Below, piece by piece: positions 8,722 through 17,877 of a stretch of 53,172 nucleotides of DNA. The DNA comes from Nocardiopsis suaedae (GTDB taxonomy: Bacteria; Actinomycetota; Actinomycetes; Streptosporangiales; Streptosporangiaceae). Each line of letters begins with the position of its first letter. Positions within the stretch are counted from its first letter, which is position 1. The position numbers were made by a program, and so were the translations under genes. The stretch spans positions 1-53,172 of the forward strand of contig NZ_JAQFWP010000049.1 of the NCBI RefSeq assembly GCF_027706745.1, in the 5' to 3' direction. The notes under the pieces are model-generated. The model worked only from the letters and a program-made list of their open reading frames with translations, was not told the origin of the DNA and searched no databases.

Positions 8722-10575
8722 GTGTCCGACACGTCTTCCCCCACTTTCGGTCCTCCCGCGGCCGCGCCCTCTCCGCCGCGCGCGTCGCTTCTCGACGGCT
8801 TTCGCGATTCCGCCGCCCGGACCGCGCTGCGGTGGGCGCGCTCCCTCTCCGAGAAGGCGAGGGCGTCCGCCCTGTCCACCACCGACCCGCACGGGCCGCC
8901 CGCCGGGGCGGGCAAGGCGTCCGGCGCCGACGCCCCGCCGCCCCGGTTCCCGGCCACGCACCTGCTCCTTCTGGCCGCCGCGGAGCGGGTCGACGACGCC
9001 CGCGGCGACATGGGGCGCATCGCCGCGAACGCCGCGGAGGAGACGGCGCGCGGCCGACGGGCCGCGCGGCGCCTGGCGTCGGTCCTGGCGGCCGCCGAGC
9101 GCCCGCGTCTGACGGAGGTCGCCCTGCGCCACCTCCCCGACCTGCCGGAGCACTACACCGCCTCCCTGGGCGGGGCCGTGGCGGCGCGCAAGGCCCGGCT
9201 GATGTTCGAGCAGGGACGCCTGTCCGACGCCATCGACGCCGTGGAGCCCTATACCGGCGGGCACGAGGTGTGCGCGCGGATGCACGACCGGCTGCTGGGC
9301 GAGCGCCGCGCCCTCGGGCCGCTGCCGGAGCCGCCCGCCCGGGACGACGCGGGGTTCGAACCGGTCCCGGGGCGCGTACTGCACGTGGTGTCCAACGCGC
9401 TGCCCTACACCGGCGCCGGGTACACGGTGCGCACGCACCGGATCGTCACCGCGCAGAAGGACGCCGGGCTGGAGCCGAGCGTGGTCACCTTCCCCGGGTG
9501 GCCGCTGGACCGGCCCGGGGTGGAGGAGAGCGCGGAGCTGGACGGGGTGGGCCACCACCGGCTGCACCCGGGCGTGGAGCTGCCGGGCGGGCTCGCCGCG
9601 CAGATCGAGGCGGGGGTCGACGGTGTGGCGGCGCTGGCGCGGCGGCTGCGCCCGGCGGTGCTGCACGCCGCCACCGACCACCGGAACGGCTCCATCGCCG
9701 CGGCGGCGGCCGCCCGGCTGGGGCTGCCGTTCGTATACGAGGTGCGGGGCTTCCGGGAGGAGAGCTGGCTGTCGGGGGCCGTGCCGCAGGCGCAGGGCAG
9801 TGAGCGGCACCGGGCGGTGGTCGAGCGCGAGTCGGCGCTCATGCGCACCGCCGACGCGGTGGTGACGCTCTCGGAGACCATGCGCGAGGAGATCGTGGCG
9901 CGCGGGGCCGACCCCGCGCGGATCGTGCTGGCGCCGAACGCGGTGGAGCCGTGGCTGCTGGACGCCCGGCCCGACGGGGCGGGCTTCCGGCGCGAGCACG
10001 GCCTGGAGGACGACGACTTCGTGGTGGGGTCGGTCTCCAGCGTGGTGGGCTACGAGGGGTTCACCGTGCTCGCCGAGGCGGTGGCGCTGTTGCGCGGGCG
10101 CGGGGTGCCCGCGCGGATGCTGCTGGTCGGCGACGGCGAGGCGCTGGGCGGGGTGCGGGCGGCGGTCCGCCGCCTGGGCATCGGCGAGGCGTGCGTCCTG
10201 CCCGGCCGCGTGGACCCGGCCGACGCGCTGCGGGCGCACGCGGCGCTGGACGCCTTCGCCGCCCCGCGTGCGGACGACCGGGTGTGCCGCCTGGTGACGC
10301 CGCTCAAGCCGGTGGAGGCGATGGCGCTGGGCACCCCCGTCGTGGCGAGCGACCTTCCGGCGCTGCGCGAGCTGCTGGGCGGCGGTGGGGCGGGCCTGAT
10401 GGTGGAGCCGGGGGACGCGGAGGCGCTGGCGGACGCGCTGGAGCGGCTGCACGGTGACCCCGGCCTGCGGTCCGAGCTCTCCGCGGCGGGCCGTGAAGAG
10501 GTGACCGCCAACCGGACGTGGCCCCGCGTGGCGGAGGTGTACCGGGGGCTGTACGCGCGCCTGGGGGCGGTGTAA
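8722..10575 (+). CDS. Glycosyltransferase family 4
   Basis: A 617-residue protein whose C-terminal two thirds (about 215-610) is a GT-B fold transferase. It has the N-terminal Rossmann start VLHVVSNALPYTGAGYTVRTH, the central PNAVEPWLL and LLVGDGEAL elements, and the EX7E-type nucleotide-sugar motif in KPVEAMALGTPVVASDLPALREL. The N-terminal about 210 residues are helical and unassigned. It would transfer a sugar from an NDP- or GDP-sugar onto a cell-surface glycan or lipid; the acceptor is unknown. The GTG at 8722 is my choice because it precedes the first conserved region and follows AAGG closely; the real start could differ by a few codons. It is convergent with hisF across a large palindrome. 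Confidence 0.85.
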   Translation: MSDTSSPTFGPPAAAPSPPRASLLDGFRDSAARTALRWARSLSEKARASALSTTDPHGPPAGAGKASGADAPPPRFPATHLLLLAAAERVDDARGDMGRIAANAAEETARGRRAARRLASVLAAAERPRLTEVALRHLPDLPEHYTASLGGAVAARKARLMFEQGRLSDAIDAVEPYTGGHEVCARMHDRLLGERRALGPLPEPPARDDAGFEPVPGRVLHVVSNALPYTGAGYTVRTHRIVTAQKDAGLEPSVVTFPGWPLDRPGVEESAELDGVGHHRLHPGVELPGGLAAQIEAGVDGVAALARRLRPAVLHAATDHRNGSIAAAAAARLGLPFVYEVRGFREESWLSGAVPQAQGSERHRAVVERESALMRTADAVVTLSETMREEIVARGADPARIVLAPNAVEPWLLDARPDGAGFRREHGLEDDDFVVGSVSSVVGYEGFTVLAEAVALLRGRGVPARMLLVGDGEALGGVRAAVRRLGIGEACVLPGRVDPADALRAHAALDAFAAPRADDRVCRLVTPLKPVEAMALGTPVVASDLPALRELLGGGGAGLMVEPGDAEALADALERLHGDPGLRSELSAAGREEVTANRTWPRVAEVYRGLYARLGAV

Positions 10576-10693
10576 GGGCCCCTGTGCCGTTGACCTTGGA
10601 TGAGGAAGGCTGGAACCGGCCCCCTGACGTTTCGGGTTCTCACGGTGCGGGCGAGTGGGGCGGTCGAACAGGCGGGCGGCCCGGCCCGCCCCT

Positions 10694-10763
10694 CGGCGAT
10701 GATCTCGACGGAAGTGCTGTCATTCCGGCGGTTTTGACAGCACCCTTGTCGAGATCATCGCCG
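10694..10763. repeat. 70-bp nested palindrome between convergent genes
   Basis: The outer arms are perfect over 16 bases (CGGCGATGATCTCGAC at 10694-10709 and its complement at 10748-10763). The inner arms are perfect over 9 bases (GTGCTGTCA at 10714-10722, TGACAGCAC at 10735-10743), separated from the outer arms by GGAA and CCTT, with a 12-base loop. It lies midway between the stops of the glycosyltransferase and hisF. It could act as a bidirectional terminator, or be a copy of a palindromic dispersed element. Confidence 0.85.
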
Positions 10764-10777
10764 GGCGGCGGCGCGCC

Positions 10778-11563
10778 TCAGCCGACGGGGCGGACCGGGT
10801 GGCCCTGCCTGGCCAGTTCGGCCTTCACGTCCCCGATGGTGAAGTCCCCGAAGTGGAACACCGACGCCGCCAGCACCGCGTCGGCGCCCGCGTCGACCGC
10901 CGGCGGGAAGTGGGGCACCTCGCCCGCCCCTCCGCTGGCGATGACCGGGATGTCCACGCGCGCACGCACGGCGCGGATCAGGTCCAGGTCGAACCCGGCC
11001 TTCGTCCCGTCGGCGTCCATCGAGTTCAGCAGGATCTCCCCGGCGCCCAGCTCCGCAGCGCGCTCGGTCCACTCCACCGCGTCGATGCCGGTCCCCCGGC
11101 GCCCGCCGTGCGTGGTGACCTCGAACCCGCTGGGCAGCGGCGCCTCCGGGGCGCCCTCGGCACGGCGCACGTCCGCCGACAGCACCAGCACCTGGTTGCC
11201 GAACCGCTCGGCGATCTCCCGGATCAGGTCCGGCCGGGCGATCGCCGCCGTGTTCACGCCCACCTTGTCGGCCCCGGCGCGCAGCAGCCGGTCGACGTCG
11301 TCGGGGGTGCGCACGCCCCCGCCCACCGTCAGCGGGATGAAGACCTGCTCGGCGGTGCGGCGCACCACGTCGTAGGTGGTCTCCCGGTCGCCGCTGGAGG
11401 CGGTGACGTCCAGGAAGGTCAGCTCGTCGGCCCCGGCCGCGTCGTAGCGGGCCGCCAGCTCCACCGGGTCCCCGGCGTCGCGCAGGTTCTGGAAGTTCAC
11501 GCCCTTGACCACGCGCCCGGCGTCCACGTCCAGGCACGGGATGACGCGCACGGCGAGGGTCAC
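10778..11563 (-). CDS. hisF: Imidazole glycerol phosphate synthase cyclase subunit HisF
   Basis: HisF is the (beta/alpha)8-barrel cyclase that, with HisH, converts PRFAR and ammonia to imidazole glycerol phosphate and AICAR. Its 261 residues match the family length. The two catalytic aspartates lie in [15 protein letters not shown] (near residue 11) and LSADVRR (near 130), and the phosphate-binding loops TVGGGVRT and ASGGAGE are intact. The GTG start overlaps the priA stop by four bases (GTGA). It is the last gene of the hisD-to-hisF run; hisI is over 8 kb further on. Confidence 0.97.
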   Translation of the reverse strand: MTLAVRVIPCLDVDAGRVVKGVNFQNLRDAGDPVELAARYDAAGADELTFLDVTASSGDRETTYDVVRRTAEQVFIPLTVGGGVRTPDDVDRLLRAGADKVGVNTAAIARPDLIREIAERFGNQVLVLSADVRRAEGAPEAPLPSGFEVTTHGGRRGTGIDAVEWTERAAELGAGEILLNSMDADGTKAGFDLDLIRAVRARVDIPVIASGGAGEVPHFPPAVDAGADAVLAASVFHFGDFTIGDVKAELARQGHPVRPVG

Positions 11564-12291
11564 GACCGCTTCACCGCCTCAAGGGCCTCCTGCAGGGTGA
11601 ACGCCCCCTCGTACAGCGCGGTCCCCATGATGGCGCCCTCCACCCCTTCGGGCACCAGGGACGCGATGGCCTCGAGGTCGGCCAGGGCGGACACGCCGCC
11701 GCTGGCCACGACCGGCTTGTCGGTGCGCGCGCACACCGCGCTGAGCAGCTCCAGGTTGGGGCCCTTGAGGGTGCCGTCCTTGTTGACGTCGGTCACGACG
11801 TAGCGGGCGCACCCCTCGGCCTCCAGGCGGTCCAGGGTGGCGTACAGGTCGCCGCCGTCGCGGGTCCACCCGCGCGCGGCCAGGGTGGTGCCGCGCACGT
11901 CGAGGCCGATGGCGATGCGGTCGCCGTGCTCGGCGATGATGCGCGCGCACCAGTCCGGGTTCTCCAGGGCGGCGGTGCCGATGTTGACCCGCGTGCACCC
12001 GGTGGCCAGGGCCGCGGCCAGCGACGCGTCGTCGCGGATGCCGCCGGACAGCTCGACCTGCACGTCCAGGCGCCCCACGATCGAGGACAGCAGCTCGCGG
12101 TTGTGCCCGCGGCCGAAGGCGGCGTCCAGGTCGACCAGGTGGATCCACTCGGCGCCGGCCTCCTGCCAGGCGCGGGCGGCCTCCAGCGGGTCGCCGTACC
12201 GCCCGCCGGACCCGGCCTTGCCCTGGACGAGCTGGACCGCGGTCCCGTCGGCCACGTCCACGGCCGGGAGGAGTTCGAGGGTGGAGGACAT
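11560..12291 (-). CDS. priA: Bifunctional HisA/TrpF isomerase PriA
   Basis: A 243-residue barrel enzyme. In actinobacteria this protein isomerises both ProFAR (histidine path) and phosphoribosyl-anthranilate (tryptophan path), replacing a separate TrpF. The family features are visible: [10 protein letters not shown] with the first catalytic Asp (near 11), [17 protein letters not shown] (the PriA-type loop), [10 protein letters not shown], and [15 protein letters not shown] with the second catalytic Asp, then VVASGGVS and the closing [11 protein letters not shown]. Dual function is inferred from family and lineage; an unlinked trpF elsewhere cannot be excluded. It joins the his genes here to the trp-associated genes at the left end in metabolic terms. 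Confidence 0.93.
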   Translation of the reverse strand: MSSTLELLPAVDVADGTAVQLVQGKAGSGGRYGDPLEAARAWQEAGAEWIHLVDLDAAFGRGHNRELLSSIVGRLDVQVELSGGIRDDASLAAALATGCTRVNIGTAALENPDWCARIIAEHGDRIAIGLDVRGTTLAARGWTRDGGDLYATLDRLEAEGCARYVVTDVNKDGTLKGPNLELLSAVCARTDKPVVASGGVSALADLEAIASLVPEGVEGAIMGTALYEGAFTLQEALEAVKRS

Positions 12292-12359
12292 CGGTTGGCA
12301 GACCCTGCTTTCCGGTTTCGGTCCGCTGCGCGGATCGGGGACGGGTTCGGCGGCGCCGC

Positions 12360-12995
12360 TCACAGCGACGCCACCCAGTTGGCCAGCACCTTGGCCCCGG
12401 CGTCGCCGGACTTCTCGGGGTGGAACTGGGTGGCCCACAGCGGGCCGTTCTCCACCGCGGCCACGAACGGGCGGCCGTGGGTCGACCAGGTCACCCGGGG
12501 CGCGGCGATGTGCTCCGAGGTCGCCTCCAGCGTCCAGTCCAGCACGCCGTAGGAGTGCACGAAGTAGAAGCGCTCCTCGGGGCCGACCCCGGCGAACAGG
12601 CGGCTGCCCCCGGGGGCGTCGACGGTGTTCCAGCCCATGTGCGGGATGACGGGGGCTTGCAGGCGCTCCACGGTTCCGGGCCACTCGCCGCAGCCTTCGG
12701 TGGCCACCCCGTGCTCCACGCCGCGGTCGAAGAGGACCTGCATGCCCACGCAGATGCCGAGCACGGGGCGGCCCCCGGCCAGGCGCTTGCCGATGACCTG
12801 GTGGCCGTGGACCGAGCGCAGGCCCGCCATGCAGGCGGCGAACGCGCCGACGCCGGGGACGAGCAGGCCGTCGGCCTCCATCGCGGCATGGGGGTCGGCG
12901 GTGACCTCCACGTCGGCGCCGGCGCGCTCGACGGCGCGCTGGGCGGACCGGAGGTTGCCGGATCCGTAGTCGAGGATGACGACGCGAGGCTGCAC
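12360..12995 (-). CDS. hisH: Imidazole glycerol phosphate synthase glutaminase subunit HisH
   Basis: HisH is the class I glutamine amidotransferase that feeds ammonia to HisF. Its 211 residues match the family. The nucleophile Cys lies in [10 protein letters not shown] (near residue 82), and the His-Glu of the triad in FHPEKSG near the C-terminus. The oxyanion strand is PVIPHMGWN. The GTG at 12995 is chosen because the product then begins [14 protein letters not shown], as relatives do, with AAGAAAGG upstream. Longer starts would add a non-conserved Pro-rich segment. Sixty-eight bases separate it from priA. Confidence 0.95.
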   Translation of the reverse strand: MQPRVVILDYGSGNLRSAQRAVERAGADVEVTADPHAAMEADGLLVPGVGAFAACMAGLRSVHGHQVIGKRLAGGRPVLGICVGMQVLFDRGVEHGVATEGCGEWPGTVERLQAPVIPHMGWNTVDAPGGSRLFAGVGPEERFYFVHSYGVLDWTLEATSEHIAAPRVTWSTHGRPFVAAVENGPLWATQFHPEKSGDAGAKVLANWVASL

Positions 12996-13068
12996 GGTCG
13001 ACCGCGCCTTTCTTGGTTCGGCGGTGGAGGGGTGGGCGGGGCGGGCGGGGTTCACGGGCTCAGGGGGC

Positions 13069-13233
13069 TCAGCCCCCGAAGTACCCCAGGCGGAGCACCC
13101 CGGAGGCGACGGCCAGCACGGTGCAGACGCCCAGCGCCACGGACAGCGCGCGCTGCTGCTTCCAGGTGGCGATCGCTCCCCCGGCGAGCAGCCCGCCGAG
13201 CCCGATGAGCAGCACGCCCCACAGGTCCTGCAT
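13069..13233 (-). CDS. Small two-helix membrane protein in his operon
   Basis: A 54-residue hydrophobic protein with two predicted membrane segments (about residues 5-22 and 31-48) separated by a short basic loop (WKQQR). Its ATG overlaps the hisB stop (TGATG), so it is almost certainly translated with hisB. I do not recognise a domain. Small membrane proteins in this position occur in other actinobacterial his operons, but no function is known to me. The strict coupling to hisB and lack of other functional gene overlap argue it is real. Confidence 0.7.
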   Translation of the reverse strand: MQDLWGVLLIGLGGLLAGGAIATWKQQRALSVALGVCTVLAVASGVLRLGYFGG

Positions 13234-13826
13234 CAGAGGGCGCCCTTGGTGGAGGGCACGCCGCTGACGCGCGGGTCCTTCTCGCAGGCGAAGCGCAGGG
13301 CGCGGGCCAGGGCCTTGAACTGGCACTCCACGATGTGGTGGGCGTTGCGGCCGTAGGGCACGTGGACGTGCATGGCCACACGCGCCTGGGCGACGAACGA
13401 CTCGAAGATGTGCCGGGTCATGGTGGTGTCGTAGTCGCGGCCGATCACCGGGGCCATGCCCTCGGGCTCGCTGTGCACCAGGTAGGGGCGGCCGGACACG
13501 TCGACGGTGACCTCGGCCAGGGCCTCGTCGAGCGGCACCTTGGCGTCGGCGAAGCGGCGGATGCCCGCCTTGTCCCCGAGGGCCTCGCGGAAGGCGGCGC
13601 CCAGGGCCAGGGCGGTGTCCTCCATGGTGTGGTGGGAGTCGATGTGCAGGTCGCCCTCGGTGCGCACGGTCAGGTCGAACAGGCCGTGCTTGGCGAGCTG
13701 GTCGAGCATGTGGTCGTAGAACCCGACGCCGGTGGAGACGTCGGACACGCCGGTCCCGTCGAGGTCGATCTCGACGCTGACCTTGGTCTCCTTGGTGGCG
13801 CGTTCGATGCGGCCGATGCGGCTCAT
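13233..13826 (-). CDS. hisB: Imidazoleglycerol-phosphate dehydratase HisB
   Basis: HisB removes water from imidazole glycerol phosphate to give imidazole acetol phosphate, the step before HisC. This is the monofunctional, manganese-dependent form of 197 residues, without a phosphatase domain. Metal-binding motifs are intact: GFYDHMLDQLAKHG (near 35), DSHHTMEDTALALG (near 65), and the C-terminal NAHHIVECQFKALARALR (near 170). It begins RIGRIERATKETKV, as usual. It lies between hisC and the small membrane gene it overlaps. Confidence 0.97.
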   Translation of the reverse strand: MSRIGRIERATKETKVSVEIDLDGTGVSDVSTGVGFYDHMLDQLAKHGLFDLTVRTEGDLHIDSHHTMEDTALALGAAFREALGDKAGIRRFADAKVPLDEALAEVTVDVSGRPYLVHSEPEGMAPVIGRDYDTTMTRHIFESFVAQARVAMHVHVPYGRNAHHIVECQFKALARALRFACEKDPRVSGVPSTKGAL

Positions 13827-13893
13827 GGTGGTGGGACTCTCCTGGTCTCGGGCCTGGTCACGGGCCTGGTATCGGGGCGGCCGGCGTCGGCGG

Positions 13894-14976
13894 TCAGGCC
13901 GTCACCCGCAGCAACGCCTCCCGGAAGGCGGACATTTCCTCGGGGGTGCCGATGGTGGCGCGCAGCCAGCGCGGCGGGCCGACCTCGCGGATGAGCACGC
14001 CGCGCTCCAGCATTCCGCGGAACACCGCGCCGCGGTCCTCGAACTCCCCGAACAGCACGAAGTTGGCGTCGGAGTCGGCGACGGCGAAGCCCTGGGCGCG
14101 CAGCCACCCGACGAGGGCGTCGCGCTCCTCGCGCAGCTGTTTGACCCCGGCCAGCAGCTCGTCGGAGAACTCCAGGGCGGTGAGGGCGACGGCCTGGGTG
14201 ACCGCGGACAGGTGGTAGGGCAGCCGCACCAGCTGCAGCGCCTGCACCACGGCCGGGTGCGCGGCCAGGTAGCCCAGGCGGGCGCCGGCCAGGGCGAACG
14301 CCTTGGACATGGTGCGCGAGACGATCAGCCGCGGGTGGTCGGGCAGCAGCGTCAGCGCGCTGGGGGTGCCCTCGCGGCGGAACTCGGCGTAGGCCTCGTC
14401 CACGACGACCATGCCGGGCGCGGCGGCGGCCAGGCGGGCGACGGTCTCCAGCGGCAGGGCGGTGCCGGTGGGGTTGTTGGGCGAGGTCAGGAAGAGCACG
14501 TCGGGGCGGTGCTCGGCGATGAGCTCCTCGGCCCGGTCGGGGTCGATGCCGAAGTCGGGGCCGCGCTCGGCGGTGATCCAGCGGGTGCCGGTGACCTCGG
14601 TGATGACCGGGTGCATGGAGTAGGACGGCTCGAAGCCCATGGCGGTGCGCCCGGGGCCGCCGAAGACCTGCAGGATCTGCTGCAGGACCTCGTTGGAGCC
14701 GTTGGCCGCCCACACCCGGTCGGCGTCCAGGCCGTGGCCGAGGTAGCGGGCGAGCGCCCCGCGCAGCCGGACGGCGTCGCGGTCGGGGTAGCGGTTGAGG
14801 CCGCGGGCGGCGTCGGAGACGGCGCTGCCGAGGGCCTCGACCAGGCGCTCCGAGGGCGGGAAGGGGTTCTCGTTGGTGTTCAGGGCGACCGGCACGTCCA
14901 GCTGGGGGGCGCCGTAGGGGGCGCGCCCGCGCAGGTCGTCGCGGATCGGCAGGTCGTCGGGGCCGAAGTCGCTCAC
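13894..14976 (-). CDS. hisC: Histidinol-phosphate aminotransferase HisC
   Basis: A PLP-dependent class I/II aminotransferase that makes histidinol phosphate from imidazole acetol phosphate and glutamate. The 360-residue length is normal. Visible elements are [11 protein letters not shown] near the N-terminus, the PLP-contacting YPD and [26 protein letters not shown], and the Schiff-base Lys in [17 protein letters not shown]. The GTG at 14976 puts the first residues at [15 protein letters not shown], matching relatives; the site before it is weak. It is spaced 56 bases from hisD and 67 bases from hisB. Confidence 0.95.
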   Translation of the reverse strand: MSDFGPDDLPIRDDLRGRAPYGAPQLDVPVALNTNENPFPPSERLVEALGSAVSDAARGLNRYPDRDAVRLRGALARYLGHGLDADRVWAANGSNEVLQQILQVFGGPGRTAMGFEPSYSMHPVITEVTGTRWITAERGPDFGIDPDRAEELIAEHRPDVLFLTSPNNPTGTALPLETVARLAAAAPGMVVVDEAYAEFRREGTPSALTLLPDHPRLIVSRTMSKAFALAGARLGYLAAHPAVVQALQLVRLPYHLSAVTQAVALTALEFSDELLAGVKQLREERDALVGWLRAQGFAVADSDANFVLFGEFEDRGAVFRGMLERGVLIREVGPPRWLRATIGTPEEMSAFREALLRVTA

Positions 14977-15032
14977 GGTGTCAGGTGTCCCGTCCGGGGA
15001 GTCGGTGCGGCGGTGCGGTGGGGTGTGGGCCC

Positions 15033-16334
15033 TCAGGCGCCGGTGCGGCCGACGCGCGCGGTGACGGCCTCGCCGTGCGCGGGCAGGTCCTCGGCCTCGG
15101 CGAGGGCGACGACGTGCCCGGCGACCTCGGCCAGGGCGTCGCGGTCGTAGTCGACCACGTGGATGCCGCGCAGGAAGGTCTGCACGCTCAGGCCGGAGGA
15201 GTGGCAGGCGCACCCGCCGGTGGGCAGCACGTGGTTGGACCCGGCGAGGTAGTCGCCCAGGGACACCGGTGCGTGGGGGCCGACGAAGACCGCGCCGGCG
15301 TTGCGGACCCGGTCGGCGGTGGCGCGCGGGTCGCGGACCATGATCTCCAGGTGCTCGGCGGCGTAGGCGTCGACCACGCGCAGGCCGTGCTCGATGTCGT
15401 CGACGAGCACGGTGCCCGACTGGGGGCCGGTGAGCGCCTGGGTGATGCGGTCGGAGTGCTTGGTGGCGGCCACCCGGCGCTCCAGCTCGGCGTCGACGGC
15501 GTCGGCGAGCCCGGTGGAGGGGGTGACCAGGACCGAGGCGGCGACGGTGTCGTGCTCGGCCTGGCTGATCAGGTCGGCGGCGACGTACCCGGGGTCGGCG
15601 GTGTCGTCGGCCAGGACGGCGATCTCGGTGGGCCCGGCCTCGGCGTCGATGCCGATGGTGCCCTTGAGCAGGCGCTTGGCGGCGGCCACCCAGATGTTGC
15701 CGGGGCCGGTGACCATGTCGGCGCGGGCGCACTCGCCGGCGCCGTAGGCGAACATGGCCACGGCCTGGGCGCCGCCGACGGCGTAGACCTCGTCGACGCC
15801 GAGCAGGGCGCAGGCGGCCAGGACGGTGGGGTGCGGCAGGCCGCCGAACTCGGCCTGCGGCGGGGAGGCGACGGCCAGCGAGGCCACCCCGGCCTCCTGG
15901 GCGGGCACGGTGTTCATCACGACGCTGGAGGGGTAGACCGCGCGGCCGCCCGGCACGTACAGGCCGACGCGGCCGACCGGCACCCAGCGCTCGGTGACGG
16001 TGCCGCCGGGGGCGACGCGGGTGGTGGTGTCGGTGCGGCGCTGGTCGCGGTGGACCAGGCGGGCGCGGCGGATGGACTCCTCCAGGGCGGCGCGCACCGA
16101 CGGGTCGAGGGTGCGCAGCGCGGCGGCGATCTCCTCCTCGGGCACCTTGACGCCGGTGAGGCGGACCCCGTCGAAGCGCTCGGCGAGCTCGATCAGCGCG
16201 TCGGTGCCGCGATGACGGACGTCCTCGACGATGGGGCGGACCTTGGCCACGGCCGCCTCGACGTCGGTCTCGGCGCGGGGCAGCAGGTCGCGCGGGTCGC
16301 CGGTGGTGCCTCGGAGGTCGATTCGGGAGATCAC
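15033..16334 (-). CDS. hisD: Histidinol dehydrogenase HisD
   Basis: HisD performs the last two oxidations, histidinol to histidine, using two NAD+ and a zinc ion. The 433-residue chain has [46 protein letters not shown] (zinc-ligand region), YAAEHLEI and [15 protein letters not shown], all in family order. It is the first gene of the operon. A TAGAAT hexamer ends six bases before the GTG, so the message may start at the start codon itself (leaderless). There is no room for a T-box or leader peptide between this box and the GTG. Confidence 0.97.
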   Translation of the reverse strand: MISRIDLRGTTGDPRDLLPRAETDVEAAVAKVRPIVEDVRHRGTDALIELAERFDGVRLTGVKVPEEEIAAALRTLDPSVRAALEESIRRARLVHRDQRRTDTTTRVAPGGTVTERWVPVGRVGLYVPGGRAVYPSSVVMNTVPAQEAGVASLAVASPPQAEFGGLPHPTVLAACALLGVDEVYAVGGAQAVAMFAYGAGECARADMVTGPGNIWVAAAKRLLKGTIGIDAEAGPTEIAVLADDTADPGYVAADLISQAEHDTVAASVLVTPSTGLADAVDAELERRVAATKHSDRITQALTGPQSGTVLVDDIEHGLRVVDAYAAEHLEIMVRDPRATADRVRNAGAVFVGPHAPVSLGDYLAGSNHVLPTGGCACHSSGLSVQTFLRGIHVVDYDRDALAEVAGHVVALAEAEDLPAHGEAVTARVGRTGA

Positions 16335-16346
16335 GGCCCCATTCTA
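16335..16346 (-). promoter_or_regulatory. Candidate -10 box for leaderless hisD
   Basis: TAGAAT (minus strand, 16346-16341) fits the actinobacterial -10 pattern TANNNT and is six bases from the hisD GTG. Transcription would begin at or next to the start codon. No convincing -35 box lies 17-19 bases upstream. Confidence 0.4.
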
Positions 16347-16495
16347 GGGGCCGGGCGCCGCACGCGCCCCGGGAGCGCCCTGGTCGAGCGGGGTGACCGC
16401 GGTCACGGGCCGCCCGGTCCGACCCGCCGGGTCCAGGCGCGCGAGCCCCTTCCCCTTTCGTCCGCCGCACCCGTTCGCCCCCTGTTCGACACCGT

Positions 16496-16559
16496 TCAGG
16501 CAAGCCTCACCATAAAAGCGCACAATAAGCCTGGCCTAACTTTGGGAGGGCTAACCTAA
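16496..16559 (+). promoter_or_regulatory. Tandem IdeR/DmdR iron boxes before ferritin
   Basis: Compared with the 19-base iron-box consensus TTAGGTTAGGCTAACCTAA, 16541-16559 (ending GGGCTAACCTAA) matches at 15 of 19 positions. 16496-16514 (TCAGGCAAGCCTCACCATA) matches at 12, and a weaker overlapping match lies at 16526-16544. The sites sit 85-150 bases upstream of the ferritin start. In mycobacteria IdeR with iron activates bfrB from tandem upstream boxes; the same arrangement is inferred here. Confidence 0.7.
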
Positions 16560-16644
16560 TGATTCGCAAGAAAGGCTTCCCTGTGTGGCGAAAATTGCCG
16601 CGTATTTGTTCGACCCGGCTTTTGGCGAGCGTTATCGTGGAGGC

Positions 16645-17214
16645 ATGGCTTCCACACCGCAGAGCACCGAGCACGGCCTTTCCAAGTTCCACCGCCTCCT
16701 GCTGGACCAGGTGCGGCACGAATTCACCGCCTCGCACCAGTACGTGGCGCTGGCGGCCTGGTTCGACGACCGCCACCTGCCCCAGCTCGCGCGGATCTTC
16801 TACCGCCAGTCGCTGGAGGAGCGCGACCACGCGATGATGATCGTGCGCTACCTGCTCGACCGGGACGTCCCCACCTCCATCCCCCGGGTCGACGAAATCC
16901 AGAACGATTTCGACGCCCCGCGCGACCTGGTGGCCCTGGCGCTGGCCCAGGAGCAGCGCGTGACCGAGCAGTTCCACGTGCTCCAGCGGGTCGCCCGCGA
17001 GGAGAACGACTACACCGGCGAGCAGTTCCTCCAGTGGTTCCTCTCCGAGCAGGTGGAGGAGGAGCACAAGATGTCGACCATCCTGGCGGTGCTGGACCGC
17101 GCCGCGGGCGGGTCGATGTTCGAGGTGGAGACCTGGCTGGCGCGCGAGATGCCCGACGAGACGGGGGGCGACGCCGACGCCCCGGAGACGGCGGGGCCGG
17201 CGCTGACCGTGTGA
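16645..17214 (+). CDS. Ferritin (BfrB-like iron storage protein)
   Basis: A 189-residue four-helix ferritin that would oxidise and store iron in the cytosol as a 24-mer. Ferroxidase ligands are visible: the Glu in QVRHEFTASHQYVALA (near 27), EERDHAMM with Glu and His (near 61), and EEEHK/EQVEEEH in the fourth helix. Order and spacing match mycobacterial BfrB, whose homology starts at a similar point (SKFHRLLLDQ). The ATG at 16645 is chosen on this basis, although the GGAGG is only one base away; a GTG at 16585 would add 20 non-conserved residues. Regulation by IdeR-type boxes is predicted. The C-terminal 20 residues are acidic and variable. Confidence 0.93.
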   Translation: MASTPQSTEHGLSKFHRLLLDQVRHEFTASHQYVALAAWFDDRHLPQLARIFYRQSLEERDHAMMIVRYLLDRDVPTSIPRVDEIQNDFDAPRDLVALALAQEQRVTEQFHVLQRVAREENDYTGEQFLQWFLSEQVEEEHKMSTILAVLDRAAGGSMFEVETWLAREMPDETGGDADAPETAGPALTV

Positions 17215-17271
17215 CGGGCGCCGCCGCGGCGCCCACGGGGGCGCGCGCCGCGGCGGCACTAGGCTGGCCGC

Positions 17272-17754
17272 GTGAGCGGCAAGGGGACCCCGGCGACGAT
17301 CGCGGCGAGCCGGGCGAAGATCGAGACGACACTGCACACCTACACGGCCTCGGGCGACGGCGGCTCCTCCTACGGCGAGGAGGCCGCCGACGCGCTCGGC
17401 GTCCCGCGCGAGCGCGTGTTCAAGACGCTGGTGGCCGAGGTCGACGGGGTGCTGACGGTGGGCGTGGTGCCGGTGTCGGCCACGCTGGACCTGAAGGCGC
17501 TGGCCGCGTCGGCGGGCGGGAAGAAGGCCGTGATGGCCGACCCGAAGGACGCCGAGCGCGCCACCGGGTACGTGCGCGGGGGCATCAGCCCGCTGGGCCA
17601 GCGCAAGAGGCTGCGCACGGTGGTGGACGCGTCGGTGGGCGACCACGAGACGGTGTACGTCTCGGCGGGCCGCCGGGGCCTGCAGATGGAATTGTCCCCG
17701 AGGGACTTGCTGGACCTGACCCGCGGGACGACCGGCCCCATCGCCGCGTACTAG
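17272..17754 (+). CDS. ybaK: YbaK/EbsC family Cys-tRNA(Pro) deacylase
   Basis: A 160-residue YbaK-type trans-editing enzyme that hydrolyses cysteine wrongly attached to tRNA-Pro. The family core is present: GEEAADALGVPRERVFKTLVAEV, VVPVSATLDLKALA, KKAVMADPKDAERATGYVRGGISPLGQRK (the conserved Lys and GGISP loop) and the final ELSPRDLL. The GTG at 17272 directly follows a GC-rich stretch without a strong ribosome site. It lies 57 bases after ferritin in the same direction and might be transcribed with it. Confidence 0.92.
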   Translation: MSGKGTPATIAASRAKIETTLHTYTASGDGGSSYGEEAADALGVPRERVFKTLVAEVDGVLTVGVVPVSATLDLKALAASAGGKKAVMADPKDAERATGYVRGGISPLGQRKRLRTVVDASVGDHETVYVSAGRRGLQMELSPRDLLDLTRGTTGPIAAY

Positions 17755-17877
17755 GAGGGCGAGTCCGCCGCCTTGCCGGGGGGGCAGCCACCGTCCGCCC
17801 GTTCATCCTGAACCCGAGCCGCTGCGGCGGCGCAGCAGGTGCCCCGCTCACGGAACCGGCCGTCCGGCGGGCTGCCG

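Noticed and set aside
9350-9365. GGTTCGAACC, like a tRNA T-loop
   Set aside because: It lies inside the glycosyltransferase coding sequence and no acceptor stem, D-arm or anticodon arm surrounds it.
16585-16644. Upstream GTG start for ferritin adding 20 residues
   Set aside because: The extra segment is not like known ferritins, and BfrB homology begins just after the ATG at 16645.
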